DNA of 64,000 bases from Bolinopsis microptera (lineage: Eukaryota; Ctenophora; Tentaculata; Lobata; Bolinopsidae). The translations under genes were made by a program, and so were the position numbers. Below, piece after piece: positions 25,361 through 38,200 of the stretch. Where the stretch lies: positions 2,852,001 through 2,916,000 of the forward strand of contig NC_087074.1 of NCBI RefSeq assembly GCF_026151205.1. Direction: 5' to 3'. Position 1 is the stretch's first letter; each line of letters starts with the position of its first letter. Under the pieces are notes generated by a model. It saw only the letters and a list, made by a program, of their open reading frames with translations, had not been told where the DNA came from and ran no database searches.

Positions 25361-27398
25361 CATTTGACTGTTTGGAACCTGAGGTTGACCTGGAATCAAT
25401 GTGGGACAACTTCAAGAAAACTGTCCAACAAGTTTCCATGGAAATTCTTGGTGAAAGACCTCGAAAAAAGAAGGACAGGCACCAATCTCAGAAGACAAAA
25501 GAATTATTGAAGAACCGTAAGGAATTTAAGCGTAAAGACCCTAATTCGAACGCTAACAGGTCAGAGTATGCTAGATTGAATAAGCTCTTTAAAAAAAGTA
25601 GTAAGGTGGACGATAACAACTGGGCACGTAGAATGGCCAATGACTTGGAAGAAGCTGCGAGAAAAGGTCAGCAACGTGAGGTATGGCAGAAGATCAATGT
25701 CATATCTGGAAAGAAGAAGAAGCAATCAACTGCAGTTAGATACGTATCTGGCCAGCTGATTGCCCACCCACATGCCCAGAAAGAAAGGTGGAAAGAGCAC
25801 TTCTCTAGGCTATTGAACCCTCCCCCGCAAGAGGCCAATATTTCTGACCTAGACAACATCCCTCCGCAACCCAGTTTTGACGACCTTTCCGACTCGGATG
25901 GTATCACCAGCGAGCAACTTAAGTATGGACAGGATGGGTTGGTCGATCAACTAGTTGTGTTGTTCAAGAAAGTGTGGGAAGATGAGAAGATTCCTGAGGA
26001 TTGGTCCAAAGGTGTTATTATTATCGTTGGTAAGAAAGGTGACACCTCTCATTGCGCTAACAACAGAGGCATTACATTAAGATCCACAGCCTCGAAGCTC
26101 CTGCAGATGATACTCCTGCGGAGACTTAGCAATGGCATGGACAAATTTCTCCGGCAGAATCAAAGTGGTTTTAGACAGAATCGCTCATGTATTGACCAGG
26201 TTTATTCACTCCGCTGTATTATACACCAATGCATTGAGTATAATATCCCTCTGTATATTAATTTTGTTGATTTCAAAGCAGCTTTTGATTCGATTGACAG
26301 GCAGTTCATTTGGAGAAGTATGCAGCACTACGGCTTACTTGACAAGTACATTAGAATTATGAAGGCGTTCTTCACTCACACAGTTAGTGCTGTTAAGGTC
26401 AATGGAGAGGTTACAGGTTGGTTTGATGTCAACTCGGGTACTGGGCAAGGTGATATACAGGGACCACCAGTCTTCAACTTTTGTTTGAATTTTTCGGCAT
26501 ACCTTATGGAACTGAACAAGGTCATTAGCAAGGGGGCTTTATTACAGCTGCCAGCCCCCGGGGTAGAAGAGAAACACCTCTTGGATACTGATTACGCTGA
26601 TAACTCAAAAGAGGGGCTGCAGGAAACCACTGACCTTCTCTGCAAATACAGTGCCTATGCGGGTCTGAAGATTAATGCTGGCAAAACACAGAGCATGGTG
26701 GTCAGCAAAAGTGCATCGCAGAGGCCGTATTCTAAAGACGACACTATGGACATCAATGTGGAAGGTCTCCCAATACAGCAGGTCAGCAATTTCACTTACT
26801 TGGGTGCAATCATCAGTGCGAATGGAACAATTGACAAAAAACTATCAGCTCGAATTCAAAAGGCCTCTGGGGCATTCTATCACCTTAGCAGTATATGGTA
26901 CAGTCGCAACATCAAGACTCCAACTAAAATAAGGATTTACAAAGCGGCTGTTCTCACTATACTACTTTATGGAAGTGAGGTATGGAATACCACACAGACG
27001 CAGATGAAAAGATTTGAGGTGTTCCATCATAGATGTCTCAGGAGAATCCTGTTAAGCGGGCTAACATCGCCCCTGTTGATACTTTCGTACGAGCAGCTAG
27101 ACTCCGATGGTTTGGCCATGTGGTGAGGATGCCAGAAGAAAGAATACCCAACTATCTTCTGCACTGGATCCCAAAGCATGGTGAAAGGTCAAGAGGTAGA
27201 CCTCGGAAAAACTGGTTGTCATGTGTCCGGGAGGATGCAGCAATCTTCACAGGTGTCGATAACATCACGATAGAAGATGCAGAACAACAAGCTACAGACA
27301 GGGTTCACTGGAGAGGTCTAATACACCAGAGAAAGGAGTTACTATGTGGTGCAGGCCACTCCAACGACTAGGAGGAGACCTTTTCAAGTACAAGTAAG
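25361..27398 (+). mobile_element. 5'-truncated LINE with inactivated reverse transcriptase (plus strand)
   Basis: It interrupts the right foldback arm; TTTGTT is duplicated at 25355-25360 and 27399-27404. The main frame runs to 27126 and the C-terminal end is in another frame, to 27371. Motifs include NQSGFRQNRSCIDQV, NFVDFKAAFDSIDRQFIW and SGTGQGDIQGPP. The catalytic box reads DYADNSKEGL where relatives have DYADDMAVLDNSEEGL: a 7-residue in-frame deletion removes the second catalytic Asp. A second in-frame loss removes the segment between DDLSDSDG and EQLKYG. A small deletion near 27050 causes the final frameshift. The C-terminus is [18 protein letters not shown] with RGRPRKNW, ending AGHSND. 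The tail is CAAGTACAAGTAAG, a short tandem repeat typical of RTE-like ends. Confidence 0.9.
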
Positions 27399-27469
27399 TT
27401 TGTTTGGGAAAGAGAGTCACTGGCACATGGCAGCGGTCCACTTTACCCAATTATGGGTTTCGGTGAAAT

Positions 27470-28175
27470 ATGTTTATATGATTAACTTTTGAAAATATTT
27501 TCGATGAGAGTCCTTATTTTTAGATTTCCCGCGCTTATATTCAGCACCGCAATTGTACTATTACTGTTAGCGCTATCAATTATGCAGTCATGCAAGTATT
27601 TTTAATTTAGACAATTACAAATTCGTCATTCGTAACACTAATATATTTTGGATCGTATACTGTATATTAATTATAATACGCGCAATTTTTATTTCATTTG
27701 AACTCGACTCTTGATTTAATTTTGCACATGAATCAACAAACAAAATAAATCTTGTTCATATGCTTACAGCTTATTTTTAGAAGGAGGTGGCAGACTTTGC
27801 AGCAGTACTAGCACTTACCTGGGGACCCCAGGCTATTATATTTATGTTCATAATCATATCCGAATAGAGATTAGGCGGAATGACAGGCTGAGCACCGCCC
27901 AGTAACTAGTTACTGAGTAACAGTAGTATCTGTATAACAGTATATATATATATATTATACTGTCATGTATATACCAGTATATTATATATAATATGCATGG
28001 TAATATTATTATGTAGCATGGCACTAACAGCAAACGAAACATGATTCAGTAAATTTATAAAACACGCCTGACGTCACTTAGTAAAACTAAAACGCCGTTC
28101 TTATAGTTATGGTAATAGTATAGTGGCAGAGAGAGAGAAAGAGAAATTGTAATTATATATGATATGTATAATTAG
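27470..28175. other. AT-rich spacer
   Basis: No gene is visible. It contains the short minus-strand dispersed element listed separately, a TATATA run near 27941-27957 and a GAGAGA run near 28127-28144. Confidence 0.6.
27817..27903 (-). repeat. Short dispersed element (SINE-like), minus strand
   Basis: On the minus strand it reads ACTGGGCGGTGCTCAGCCTG at the start and CCTGGGGTCCCCAGGT at the end, related to 18169-18233 and 49348-49432. The target duplication is not clear here. Confidence 0.65.
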
Positions 28176-28470
28176 TATAATTAGTTAATTTAGTATAATT
28201 AATATAATTAGCATATTTAGTTAAATTATCAGAATTAATATAATTATCAAAATTAATATAATTATCAAAATTAACATAATTAGCAAAATTAGTATAATTA
28301 GAACAATTAGTATAATTAGCAAAATTAGTATAATTAGCAAAATTAGTATAATTAGCAAAATTAGTATAGTTAGCAAAATTATTATAATTAGTAAAATTAG
28401 TATAACTAACAAAATCATTGTAATTAGCAAAATTATTATAATTAGCAAAATTAGTAAATTAAACATAATT
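28176..28470. repeat. 18-bp AT minisatellite
   Basis: About 15 degenerate copies of an 18-base unit close to AATTAGTATAATTAGCAA. The long Ile/Leu-rich minus-strand frame across it is an artefact of the repeat. Confidence 0.9.
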
Positions 28471-29421
28471 AGCATAATAATCTCGTTGAGATTATCAAAT
28501 AGAAGATTATGTAATATTGTGGCCGATTTCTGCCAGTTATGATTTATACAGAATATTTTCTCACTCTTTAGTGTTTGCCAATAAGTTCATGTCATGAGCC
28601 ACTAGTTTTGGGTCTTATAGTGACATTTTGTTTAAATGATGAGTTTAGAAGCACTTACAGTACCTTGTTCAATTATTTATTTATTTATTATTATATATAT
28701 ATATGATGTATTATTTTATGGCCTTGATGAAATTTTTTATTCAAAAGAGAGTTGTGAGATTACACATTTAACTATTGCACCTGTTTGAAACAAATCATAG
28801 TCATTGCTAACGAAGTAATGTAAAACTGAAAAGTCAAAAGTAATACAACTATGTGCTTATAAATTAATACTTTAAAAAGTAATGTAAATTGTAAAGTAAA
28901 ATTTAATTAAATTTCTTATTTCAAAAAACATCAGTTAAAAATGAAAAGTAATAATATACACCTTAAAGAAAAATAATCACACTTCACACAACATTTATTT
29001 TTTAAATTTCAAAATAAATCTCTAAATTTCTCGGTGAATACCGATTTATAAAAACGTTCAAAATGATTTAAAGTTATCTCTCAAAAAAATCCGATTCCAT
29101 TTATCAATCGGTTGCATTTCTTAAAATGTTAAAAGAGACATCGGTTCTACTGTTAGGTGAGGTGTACAATGTTTACCATCTTCAGTGGTAGGTTGATACT
29201 AGTGAAATTGTTCATTAAGATAGCTTGAAATGTTTGGTTACAGCAGTATCTCACAGTGGCGGAGGTCTGTGTCTTTTCTCGTGATTTTCGTTTCAATATC
29301 ATGAGGCTCGTTCCTGGATTCTGAAATGGTCAAGTGACAAAAATCTGGTATTATATATAATAGTCTTTTGTAAGCACTTTAAACACCACAGTTCGTGTTT
29401 GAAACGTAAAAGTAGAAATTA

Positions 29422-29927
29422 CCTTACAAGACATATTTATGGCGGCCTAATTTGCGACGACCGAAATTTTGGCGGTCCGAAAATATGGCGAAATTGAACA
29501 AAAACCGTCAAATTTCGGACGTCACAGAAAATAAGGGTATTTTTCATCATTTTTTGTGACAGTAAGCAGTAAGGAAATTCCTGAAATTCGGTAAAATCAT
29601 GTTCAAACTTAGTCTGTATTAAGACTGTAAGACTTTCATGTTAGTACATACATGTATTTTAATGCAAATTTAAACTGTATTGCTTGACATTCAATTCGTC
29701 ATTGGTGTGATGATAATTTGTCCCAAGATGCCAGAATTTATTTATTTATTTTACTTGATATTACTTTTTAGAAACAAAATAAAGCAGTGAGGGCACAGTC
29801 ATTGAAATAAGCTAAAAGATAATGCGAGGGATTCTATTACGACGACCGAAATTTTGGCGGTCCGAAAATATGGCGAAATTTTCGGAAAACCGCCACATTT
29901 CGTACGTTATACATATGTCTTGTAAGG
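29422..29927. mobile_element. TA-flanked DNA element (mariner/pogo-type MITE)
   Basis: Terminal repeats CCTTACAAGACATAT and its complement lie at the two ends, with TA on each side (29420-29421 and 29928-29929). Other units of the tandem repeat give the uninterrupted sequence AAATGATCAC. An internal 40-base direct repeat (ACGACCGAAATTTTGGCGGT and following bases) occurs near both ends. There is no transposase. Confidence 0.8.
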
Positions 29928-31839
29928 TATCACATTTCATGAAATAATAATTATTGGATAGTGATTGAACAGTTTGTAGAAAAATTTAAACGAGAAGAAT
30001 ATTTTCACTTCTTGTACTTACTATTCACAGCTGCCTAAAAAGGTTTACAAAGGGTTCACATTTTGTTTTGTCAGTTGAAAGGTTCGTTCCTGCTGAGTAA
30101 GGGTCTGAAATATATTGTTATAATATGATATAATAGCAATACATGCAGAATCAGATTTATGAAAACGTTTAAAATGATTAATCCGATTCCATTTATCAAT
30201 CGGTTGCATTTCTTAAAATGTTAACAGGGACACCAGTTCTACTGTTCGGTACGGTGTACAATGTTTACCATCTTCAGTGGTAGGTTGATACTATTACTAG
30301 TCAAATTGTTCATTAAGATAGCTTAAAATGTCTGGTTACAGCAATATCTCACAGTGGCGGAGGTCTGTGTCTTTTCTCGTGATCTTCGTTTCAATATCAT
30401 GAGGCTCGTTCCTGGATTCTGAAATGGTCGAGTGACAAAAATCTGTTATTATGTAGTTTTTGGTGAACACCACATTTCGTGTTCGGAACGTAAAAGTAGA
30501 AATGATCACATTTCATGAAATAATAATTCTTGAACAGTTTGTAGAAAAACTTAAACGAGAAGAATATTTTTCACTTCTTGTACTTACTATTCACAGCTGT
30601 CTAAAAAGGTTTACAAAGGGTTCACATTTTGTTTTGTCAGTTGAAAGGTTCGTTCCTGCTGAGTAAGGGTCTGAAATAAATTGTTATAATCTAACTTATA
30701 ATCCCAGAATGTGTGTCTGTCTGTCTGTTTGTAATTTCCGAGCGGCTTAATCAAGAAAACGGTAAGAGTTGCGGGACTGATTTTTTCGGTAAAGTGCCGA
30801 CAAAACTCTGACGAAGTTAAATGATAAAGGTTTTTTAAATCGGTCGTTGGTAGGTGGTTTAATTGATGGTTTTGTACCACAAATGTTACATAATATGGCT
30901 TGAGCAGAACGGTAAGAGTTACGGGGCTCGCATATATATCCACCAGCGTGCGCTTTTTCGTATAGCGGGCTCTCACCAGCCCGCTGTCAAAGGGCCCGAT
31001 ATCTCTACAGCCCGCTCATGATATAGCCCGCTAACAAGTGACATTTAATTTGACCAGTAGCAATATAGCCCGGAGTTCTCTAAAATATTTTCAGTTTCTG
31101 TATCGTCTCCATGTGAAATTCCATAAGACAACAACTTACAAGTTACTTAGAACTATAGTTGAAACCGGTTTAATTCATTAACGATGAATTCAATTGCAAT
31201 AATCGTACAGTGAGCTAATTAGTGTAGTTTCTGTTTCTAAATTCCCACGGCAATATGCAGTGGATGTAAAGAATGTATTAACTGTAAACTCTGAGCTCAC
31301 CCTCTATCGGACGCTATATCAGTTGTCACGCAGTTTGCCATGATTGGCTCATAATTAACACGTGACACTGACACACTGTTACTATGGTTACCAAATTCGT
31401 GGAGACGTCCAGACTAAATTCTAAGCCGGTGATCTCTATTATAGTATCGATAATTGTTTTGTGTTTACCATTTCAGCTGTGTTTACCATTTTCATTTCAC
31501 TAGTTCAGTCGATAAATCTTGAAATGTAGGCCGAAATTTTACGTGTTATTCTATTGTGTTCCCGAAAGATATTTTGCCCTGTTTTTGTTTTGAAACTGCC
31601 ATTTAAATTGATGTTATGAATTTGATCTTTAACTTTCATATTAAATGTCCATGATCAGACTGTGATCTCGAGCTCTCTGGGTTACTACTTTTAAGTGTCC
31701 AGCCACTCAGTAGCTGCTACAGAAACTGTAGTAACTGGTTACCCGGGTAACCCTGGTTACCCAGGTAACTGACATGATAATGACAACTAACTTGGTAGTA
31801 GAGGGCTCTGTGGCGACTGGTGGTGCTTGTTCTGGTTCC

Positions 31840-32042
31840 AGGGAGGGAGAGGGGAGAGAGGTAGAGAAGTATAGAGGAAGAGTAGGAGAGAAAGAGAGGG
31901 AGAGGAGGAGAGAGGGAGATAAAGAGAGAGGGATAGAGGGAGAGAGGGACGTAAGGAGAGTGGGAGAAGGAGAAAGGAAGATAGAGAGAGAGTGAGAGAG
32001 GGATAGAGGGATAGAGGGAGAGAGGGAGAGAAGGAGAGAGGC
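31840..32042. repeat. GA-rich (GAGAGG) simple repeat
   Basis: A nearly pure purine strand of GAGAGGGA-type repeats lies inside the Helitron. It creates spurious Glu/Arg- and Ser/Leu-rich frames on the two strands. Confidence 0.9.
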
Positions 32043-32431
32043 CTATATTTTGATCGTTCACATTAAAATATGTACCTGAAACAATGAGCTGAAACATTGT
32101 TTGATAGCAGCCGGTTTTTCGTTCTATAGTCAGTCATTTTGGCATGTTTTACATCTTAAACCAAAAGCAACATGATTTTTTCGTAACTTTTCTGAAATCT
32201 TGTACATTAATTTGCTGTGATTGTTGCAAACTGAAGCTTCGTGATAAACACCCGCTGATGGATATACACGATATCATTCCTCGCCTCGAGGGCGGAACTA
32301 TCGTATTAGAAACATGTTGAAAGTAAAAGTGAAACTAAATTAAAAACGGATCTCTTGAAGAAACTAAAGTAAAAACTAATATCTGTAAGAAAAAGCTCAC
32401 GCTGGTGGATATAATCCACATCACCTCGACC

Positions 32432-32572
32432 CGCGGGCGGAAAAATCGTATAGCACTCGGGCCCGATGGGCCCTCCGTGCTATACGAAAATATGTCCTCC
32501 TCGGGCTAGCGCCCTCGGGGACATATGAAATATTGCACGCGCGTGCGCGTGCAATATTTTGTTCCGCCCGCG
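32432..32572. other. Cruciform-like cluster: outer stem enclosing three hairpins
   Basis: The outer stem CGCGGGCGGAA (32432-32442) pairs with TTCCGCCCGCG (32562-32572). Between them are three separate hairpins: 32447-32486 (CGTATAGCAC stem), 32490-32526 (ATATGTCC stem) and 32528-32559 (15-bp stem AAATATTGCACGCGC). The strand could thus form a four-way, tRNA-cloverleaf-like junction. It lies inside the Helitron; its role is unknown. Confidence 0.75.
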
Positions 32573-34450
32573 AGTCTCCGGTGATATGTATATATATATG
32601 TAGCTGCATAATTAGTGTAATTGAGTTACCCGGGTAAGATTCGCTGTCTATACTATAATCTCATTAGGGGAGGGGGCACTGTTTGGACTGCAGAGAGAGA
32701 GTTCACACTTCCATACGACAATGTTATGCGTGTTCACAAATATGATAGGCGGGTGTGGTGTTAAGGGTTAATTTCTATTGATTATTGTTTAAGATACTAT
32801 TACTATTGTTTAAGATACCATTGGATACGTGAGGGCACTCCGAATAGAATTGCTCACCTAATGCGGGTTCTGACTCAACGGGTAAATGCTCCTACCCTTT
32901 TTAACTGCGGCAGTGAAATCCCGGCCGAAGGCCGGGTTACACTAGTATGATATAATAGCAATAAATGCAGATTTATGAAAACGTTTAAAATGATTAATCC
33001 GATTCTATTTATCAATCGGTTGCATTTCTTAAAATGTTAACAGGGACACCAGTTCTACTGTTCGGTACGGTGTACTGTGTACAATGTTTACCATCTTCAG
33101 TGGTAGGTTGATACTATTACTAGTCAAATTGTTCATTAAGATAGCTTAAAATGTTTGGTTACAGCAATATCTCACAGTGGCGGAGGTCTGTGTCTTTTCT
33201 CGTGATCTTCGTTTCAATATCATGAGGCTCGTTCCTGGATTCTGAAATGGTCGAGTGACAAAAATCTGTTATTATGTAGTTTTTGATAAACACCACATTT
33301 CGTGTTCGGAACGTAAAAGTAGAAATGATCACATTTCATGAAATAATAATTCTTGAACAGTTTGTAGAAAAATTTAAACGAGAAGAATATTTGTCACTTC
33401 CTGTACTTACTATTCACAGCTGCCTAAAAAGGTTTACAAAGGGTTCACATTTTGTTTTGTCAGTTGAAAGGTTCGTTCCTGCTGAGTAAGGGTCTGAAAT
33501 ATATTGTTATAATATGATATAATAGCAATACATGCAGATTTATGAAAACGTTTAAAATGATTAATCCGATTTCATTTATCAATCGGTTGCATTTCTTAAA
33601 ATGTTAAAAGAGACACCGGTTCTACTGTTCGGTAGGTGGACAATGTTTACCATCTTCAGTGGTAGGTTGATACTAGTGAAATTGTTCATTAAGATAGCTT
33701 GAAATTTCTGGTTATAGCAGTATCTCACAGTGGCGGAGGTCTGTGTCTTTTCTCGTGATCTTCGTTCAATATCATGAGGCTCGTTCCTGGATTCTGAAAT
33801 GGTCGAGTGACAAAAATCTGTTATTATGTAGTTTTTGGTAAACACCACATTTCGTGTTCGGAACGTAAAAGTAGAAATGATCACATTTCATGAAATAATA
33901 ATTATTGAACAGTTTGTAGAAAAACTTAAACGAGAAGAATATTTTTCACTTCTTGTACTTACTATTCACAGCTGCCTAAAAAGGTTTACAAAGGGTTCAC
34001 GTTTTGTTTTTTCCGTTGAAAGGTTCGTTCCTGCTGAGTAAGGGTCTGAAATAAAGTGTTATCATATGATGTAATAGCAAAACATCAAAACTTTGTTAAA
34101 TCTTTGAATAGATTTTGAATTTTGTTTAATGTTAAATACTTATTTATAAATAATATGTGTCTAACATTGAATAATTTTTATAAATGTTTAAAAACACAAA
34201 TGTGTCTCACAGTGATAGAGTTATGTGTCTTTTTTTAGGGTATTCATTACTTATCAATGCCATGAAGCTCGTTTCTGTAATCTGTATTCTGAAATGGTGA
34301 TTTGATTGCTGAGTGACACATTATTTCTGGATTGTACATGTAATTTCTGGTAATCAACACGGTTCATGTTCAAAATGTAAAATGTGGTCACAGTTAAATT
34401 GAAAATAATAGCAATGTGTTTTAAACAGCAATTGAATTTTAGGAATTCAG

Positions 34451-35266
34451 CACAATAGAAGTGTTGCAGTATATGACGAAAAAAACAAACATTTTAAGTG
34501 GACATTTTTCTTACTAACCTTGAATTCTCTTAGATTAATTGGAGCTGATATTATCTCTCTTTCTTCCTGTTCATCTCTATTCTGTCGACATTCGTATAGA
34601 CTTTATAAATCATCGTCTTTGTTCTCCCTTAAGAAGGAGTAGATTATCATTAGACCTTATTAAGATCTTCTGTTTTTTGTCATTTGAAATGGAAATCACC
34701 GGATTTGCGGTTAGTTTCTAATATTTGCTAGACTATATCATCAAGGGTTTATGTTGTAACATTGAGCTAGATTCTACGTACATCTCACGATTGTATTAAG
34801 TGTTTTAGTTTAAGTTTAATATATTTATGAAACAAAGTGTTTTACTATGTTATAATGAAAATGCGTTCTTTGTTAAATTTTTAAATTTAAATTGATTTTA
34901 CATTTTATTTTGCTTTGTCAAATGCTGTCGTGTTGAGATCTCAGAGCAGGTCATCTCGACAACTTTTCTGGGAACTTATGGCTACTGGGTTTCTGCTGTC
35001 ATACTTTTCCACCCGGAAAACTCAAACATACATTTTCTTATTTAGATATCTAAGTTAGATTGCAGTATCATCTGAGCTATTTGTTATAGCCCATCAATTG
35101 TAAGATTAAATTAAATCAATTTTCTATAGTAATATAACCATTAACCAACTCTCCCCCTTACGACATTATTTTACCCCCTTTCGTCGGTTATGATGATACT
35201 ACCCTGGTTGTAGTTATCCTTTTGTAGTGATGCCATGGTCATTTAGTATATTCGCTTCTACAATAC
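34451..35266. other. Spacer between the tandem array and the minus-strand modular gene
   Basis: No gene is recognised. Further 3' exons of the minus-strand modular gene are expected here or beyond, because its last recognised exon ends in a donor, but I could not identify one securely. Confidence 0.5.
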
Positions 35267-38200
35267 CTGTATTTATACACTCGGGTTCATTAAAATCGAA
35301 AATAAATTCTGTTCCTGAGGTGCAGGTCACCTCGCTGCTCCCTTTATTGAGAGCTCTGGATTCAACACAATTCACTTCCACCACGGTTCCTGGGACTACT
35401 GGGAACTGTGTTGTTGTTCTGATCGCAGTTCTCCACTCAGCCTTCAGTCCCGTACAGCTCACTGTCGATATGTCATATTAAATCACGTTTAACTGATTAA
35501 TTGGGTTGTGTGATACAATTATAAGGGTTATTTTGACGGTTTCTTATGTTCTCTTCCGCAGTTCCGCGATTAAGTTCCCTGTCCCAACCCGAACCCTTTC
35601 AAGCAACCTCTTATATAACTATACTATCGTTTGCTCGGGGGTCCAAGTCTAAAATACTGTATACAGTTTACCATTCTGTAGCGCAGTTAAATAAAATTTA
35701 AAACATAACAATAATATAAGATTTAAAGTTATCTTACCACAGGCAGTTTTGCTAGTGTTTGGTTTCCATCCAGCGTCACATGTCTCACAGCTTGTCATAG
35801 CATCATTCCGATATGTTCCTTCTCCACACAGCTCTGGAATTATAACGTTATATATTATTACAACTGGTAAATCGTTGTGGAAGATAAGAAATTGTTATTA
35901 TAAAAGTACACTTTACAATCACATAAGATTTAAAACAATAGGTGAATAATTAAATATCCACACAACCACGGTTTTTTGATAGAATTATTACCACCGAGAC
36001 TCTTAAGGTTCTTGTCTTTTCGTACCACAAATATGCCTTCTTGATTCTAAGTCCTATCTGGCGCCTTATCCTTATCCCGTCTTAACCCTTAGCCTATCTT
36101 TGCCCATCTATATAATATAGATATAATCATCTCAGCTCGATTCTTGTTAACAATTCTTACCACATTTTGTTCTCCCTGAGTTTCGTTCCTGGCCAAGTTC
36201 ACAAGTTGTACACAAGGCTGCTCCTTCTGAACTGATCGTGTTATCAGGACATTCTTTACATGTGTTCATCTCAATGTTCTGGTAGCTTCCAGCTGGACAT
36301 GGCTCTGAAGAATTAGGAAATCTTTAAACAGCAATTCGTTTGAACTACCTTATTTAGAAGTTATTGTGAGTACTAATGTCCTCGGTTTTCATTCTATAGC
36401 ACAGTTAATTCAAATTTAAAACATAACAATAATATTGAATATAATAAGCTTTAAAGTTATCTTACCACAGGCTGTTTTGTCAGAGTTTGGTGTCAATCCA
36501 GCGTCACATGACTCACAGCTTGTCATAGCACCATTCCGATATGTTCCTTCTCCACACGGCTCTGGGATTAATAACGTTACAACTGGCAAATCGTAGTGGA
36601 AGATAAGAAAATCGTTATTATATAAGTATTTTAGTACAGTTTAGATGTGTTACAATAACATTAGACTTAAAACAATGTGTGAAAAATTAAATATCCTCAC
36701 AACCACGGTTTTTTGATAGAATTATTACCACCCAGACTCTTACGGTTCTTGTCTTTTCGTACCACAAATTTGCCTTCTAGATTTTAAGCCCTATCTGGCG
36801 CCTTATCCTTATCCCGTCTTAACCCTTAGCCTATCTTTGCCCATCTATATATAATATAGATATAATCATCTCAGCTCGATTCTTGTTAACAATTCTTACC
36901 ACATTTTGTTCTCCCTGAGTTTTGTTCCTGGCCAAGTTCACAAGTTGTACACAAGGCTGCTCCTTCTGAACTGATCGTGTTATCAGGACATTCTTTACAT
37001 GTGTTCATCTCAATGTTCTGGTAGCTTCCAGCTGGACATGGCTCTGAAGAATTAGGAAATCTTTAAACAGCAATTCGTTTGAACTACCTTATTTAGAAGT
37101 TATTGTGAGTACTAATGTCCTCGGTTTTCATTCTATAGCACAGTTAATTCAAATTTAAAACATAACAATAATATTGAATATAATAAGCTTTAAAGTTATC
37201 TTACCACAGGCTGTTTTGTCAGAGTTTGGTTTCAATCCAGCGTCACATGACTCACAGCTTGTCATAGCACCATTCCGATATGTTCCTTCTCCACACGGCT
37301 CTGGGATTAATAACGTTACAACTGGCAAATCGTAGTGGAAGATAAGAAAATCGTTATTATATAAGTATTTTAGTACAGTTTAGATGTGTTACAATAAAAT
37401 TAGACTTAAAACAATGTGTGAAAAATTAAATATCCTCACAACCACGGTTTTTTGATAGAATTATTACCACCCAGACTCTTACGGTTCTTGTCTTTTCGTA
37501 CCACAAATTTGCCTTCTAGATTTTAAGCCCTATCTGGCGCCTTATCCTTATCCTGTCTTAACCCTTAGCCTATCTTTGCCCATCTATATAATATAGATAT
37601 AATCATCTCAGCTCGATTCTTGTTAACAATTCTTACCACATTTTGTTCTCCCTGAGTCTTGTTCCTGGCCAAGTTCACAAGTTGTACACAAGGCTGCTCC
37701 TTCTGAACTGATCGTGTTATCAGGACATTCTTTACATGTGTTCATCTCAATGTTCTGGTAGCTTCCAGCTGGACATGGCTCTGAAGAATTAGGAAATCTT
37801 TAAACAGCAATTCGTTTGAACTACCTTATTTAGAAGTTATTGTGAGTACTAATGTCCTCGGTTTTCATTCTATAGCACAGTTAATTCAAATTTAAAACAT
37901 AACAATAATATTGAATATAATAGGCTTTAAAGTTATCTTACCACAGGCTGTTTTGTCAGAGTTTGGTGTCAATCCAGCGTCACATGACTCACAGCTTGTC
38001 ATAGCACCATTCCGATATTTTCCTTCTCCACACGGCTCTGGGATTAATAACGTTACAACTGGCAAATCGTATTGGAAGATAAGAAAATCGTTATTATATA
38101 AGTATTTTAGTACAGTTTAGATGTGTTACAATAACATTAGACTTAAAACAATGTGTGAAAAATTAAATATCCTCACAACCACGGTTTTTTGATAGAATTA

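Larger units (their letters stand above)
22242..27469. mobile_element. Foldback element expanded by nested insertions
   Basis: The left arm (from 22242, ATTTGACCACAACCCATAAT) and the right arm (ending 27469, GGTGAAAT) match the compact foldback at 15715-16226. A minus-strand LINE (22511-25126) sits in the spacer and a plus-strand LINE (25361-27398) interrupts the right arm. Each is bounded by target duplications read against the uninterrupted element. Confidence 0.85.
30690..32945 (+). mobile_element. Non-autonomous Helitron, 2256 bp
   Basis: It begins TCTAACTTATAATCCC and ends CCCGGCC-GAA-GGCCGGG, TTACA, CTAG. The 7-bp hairpin (32920-32936) five bases before CTAG is diagnostic. It sits between A (30689) and T (32946), with no target duplication. 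The uninterrupted unit elsewhere in the array reads TTATAATATGATATAATAGC. It contains GC-rich hairpin clusters near 30955-31030 and 32432-32572, a GAGAGG purine tract, and no Rep/helicase ORF, so it must rely on an autonomous partner. Confidence 0.9.
29045..34450 (+). repeat. Tandem array of a 0.55-kb unit, four copies plus a degenerate fifth
   Basis: Units begin near 29045, 30160, 32970 and 33535, each with CCGATTCCATTTATCAATCGG or a close variant, then CACAGTGGCGGAGGTCTGTG and GTTCGTTCCTGCTGAGTAAG. A diverged unit lies at about 34080-34450. Unit 1 is split by the element at 29422-29927 and unit 2 by the Helitron at 30690-32945. A 68-codon frame recurs (30460, 33283, 33835) and differs by a few residues between copies. 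It starts at variable sites and matches no known family, so I do not call a gene. Confidence 0.85.

Noticed and set aside
28221-28475. Ile/Leu-rich frame suggesting a membrane peptide
   Set aside because: Produced entirely by the 18-bp AT minisatellite.
31717-32097. Ser/Leu/Pro-rich minus frame and Glu/Arg-rich plus frame
   Set aside because: Both are translations of the GAGAGG simple repeat inside the Helitron.
30460-34041. Repeated 68-codon frame (three copies) as a small gene family
   Set aside because: It is part of a 0.55-kb non-coding tandem repeat; the start context varies and no functional signature is present.
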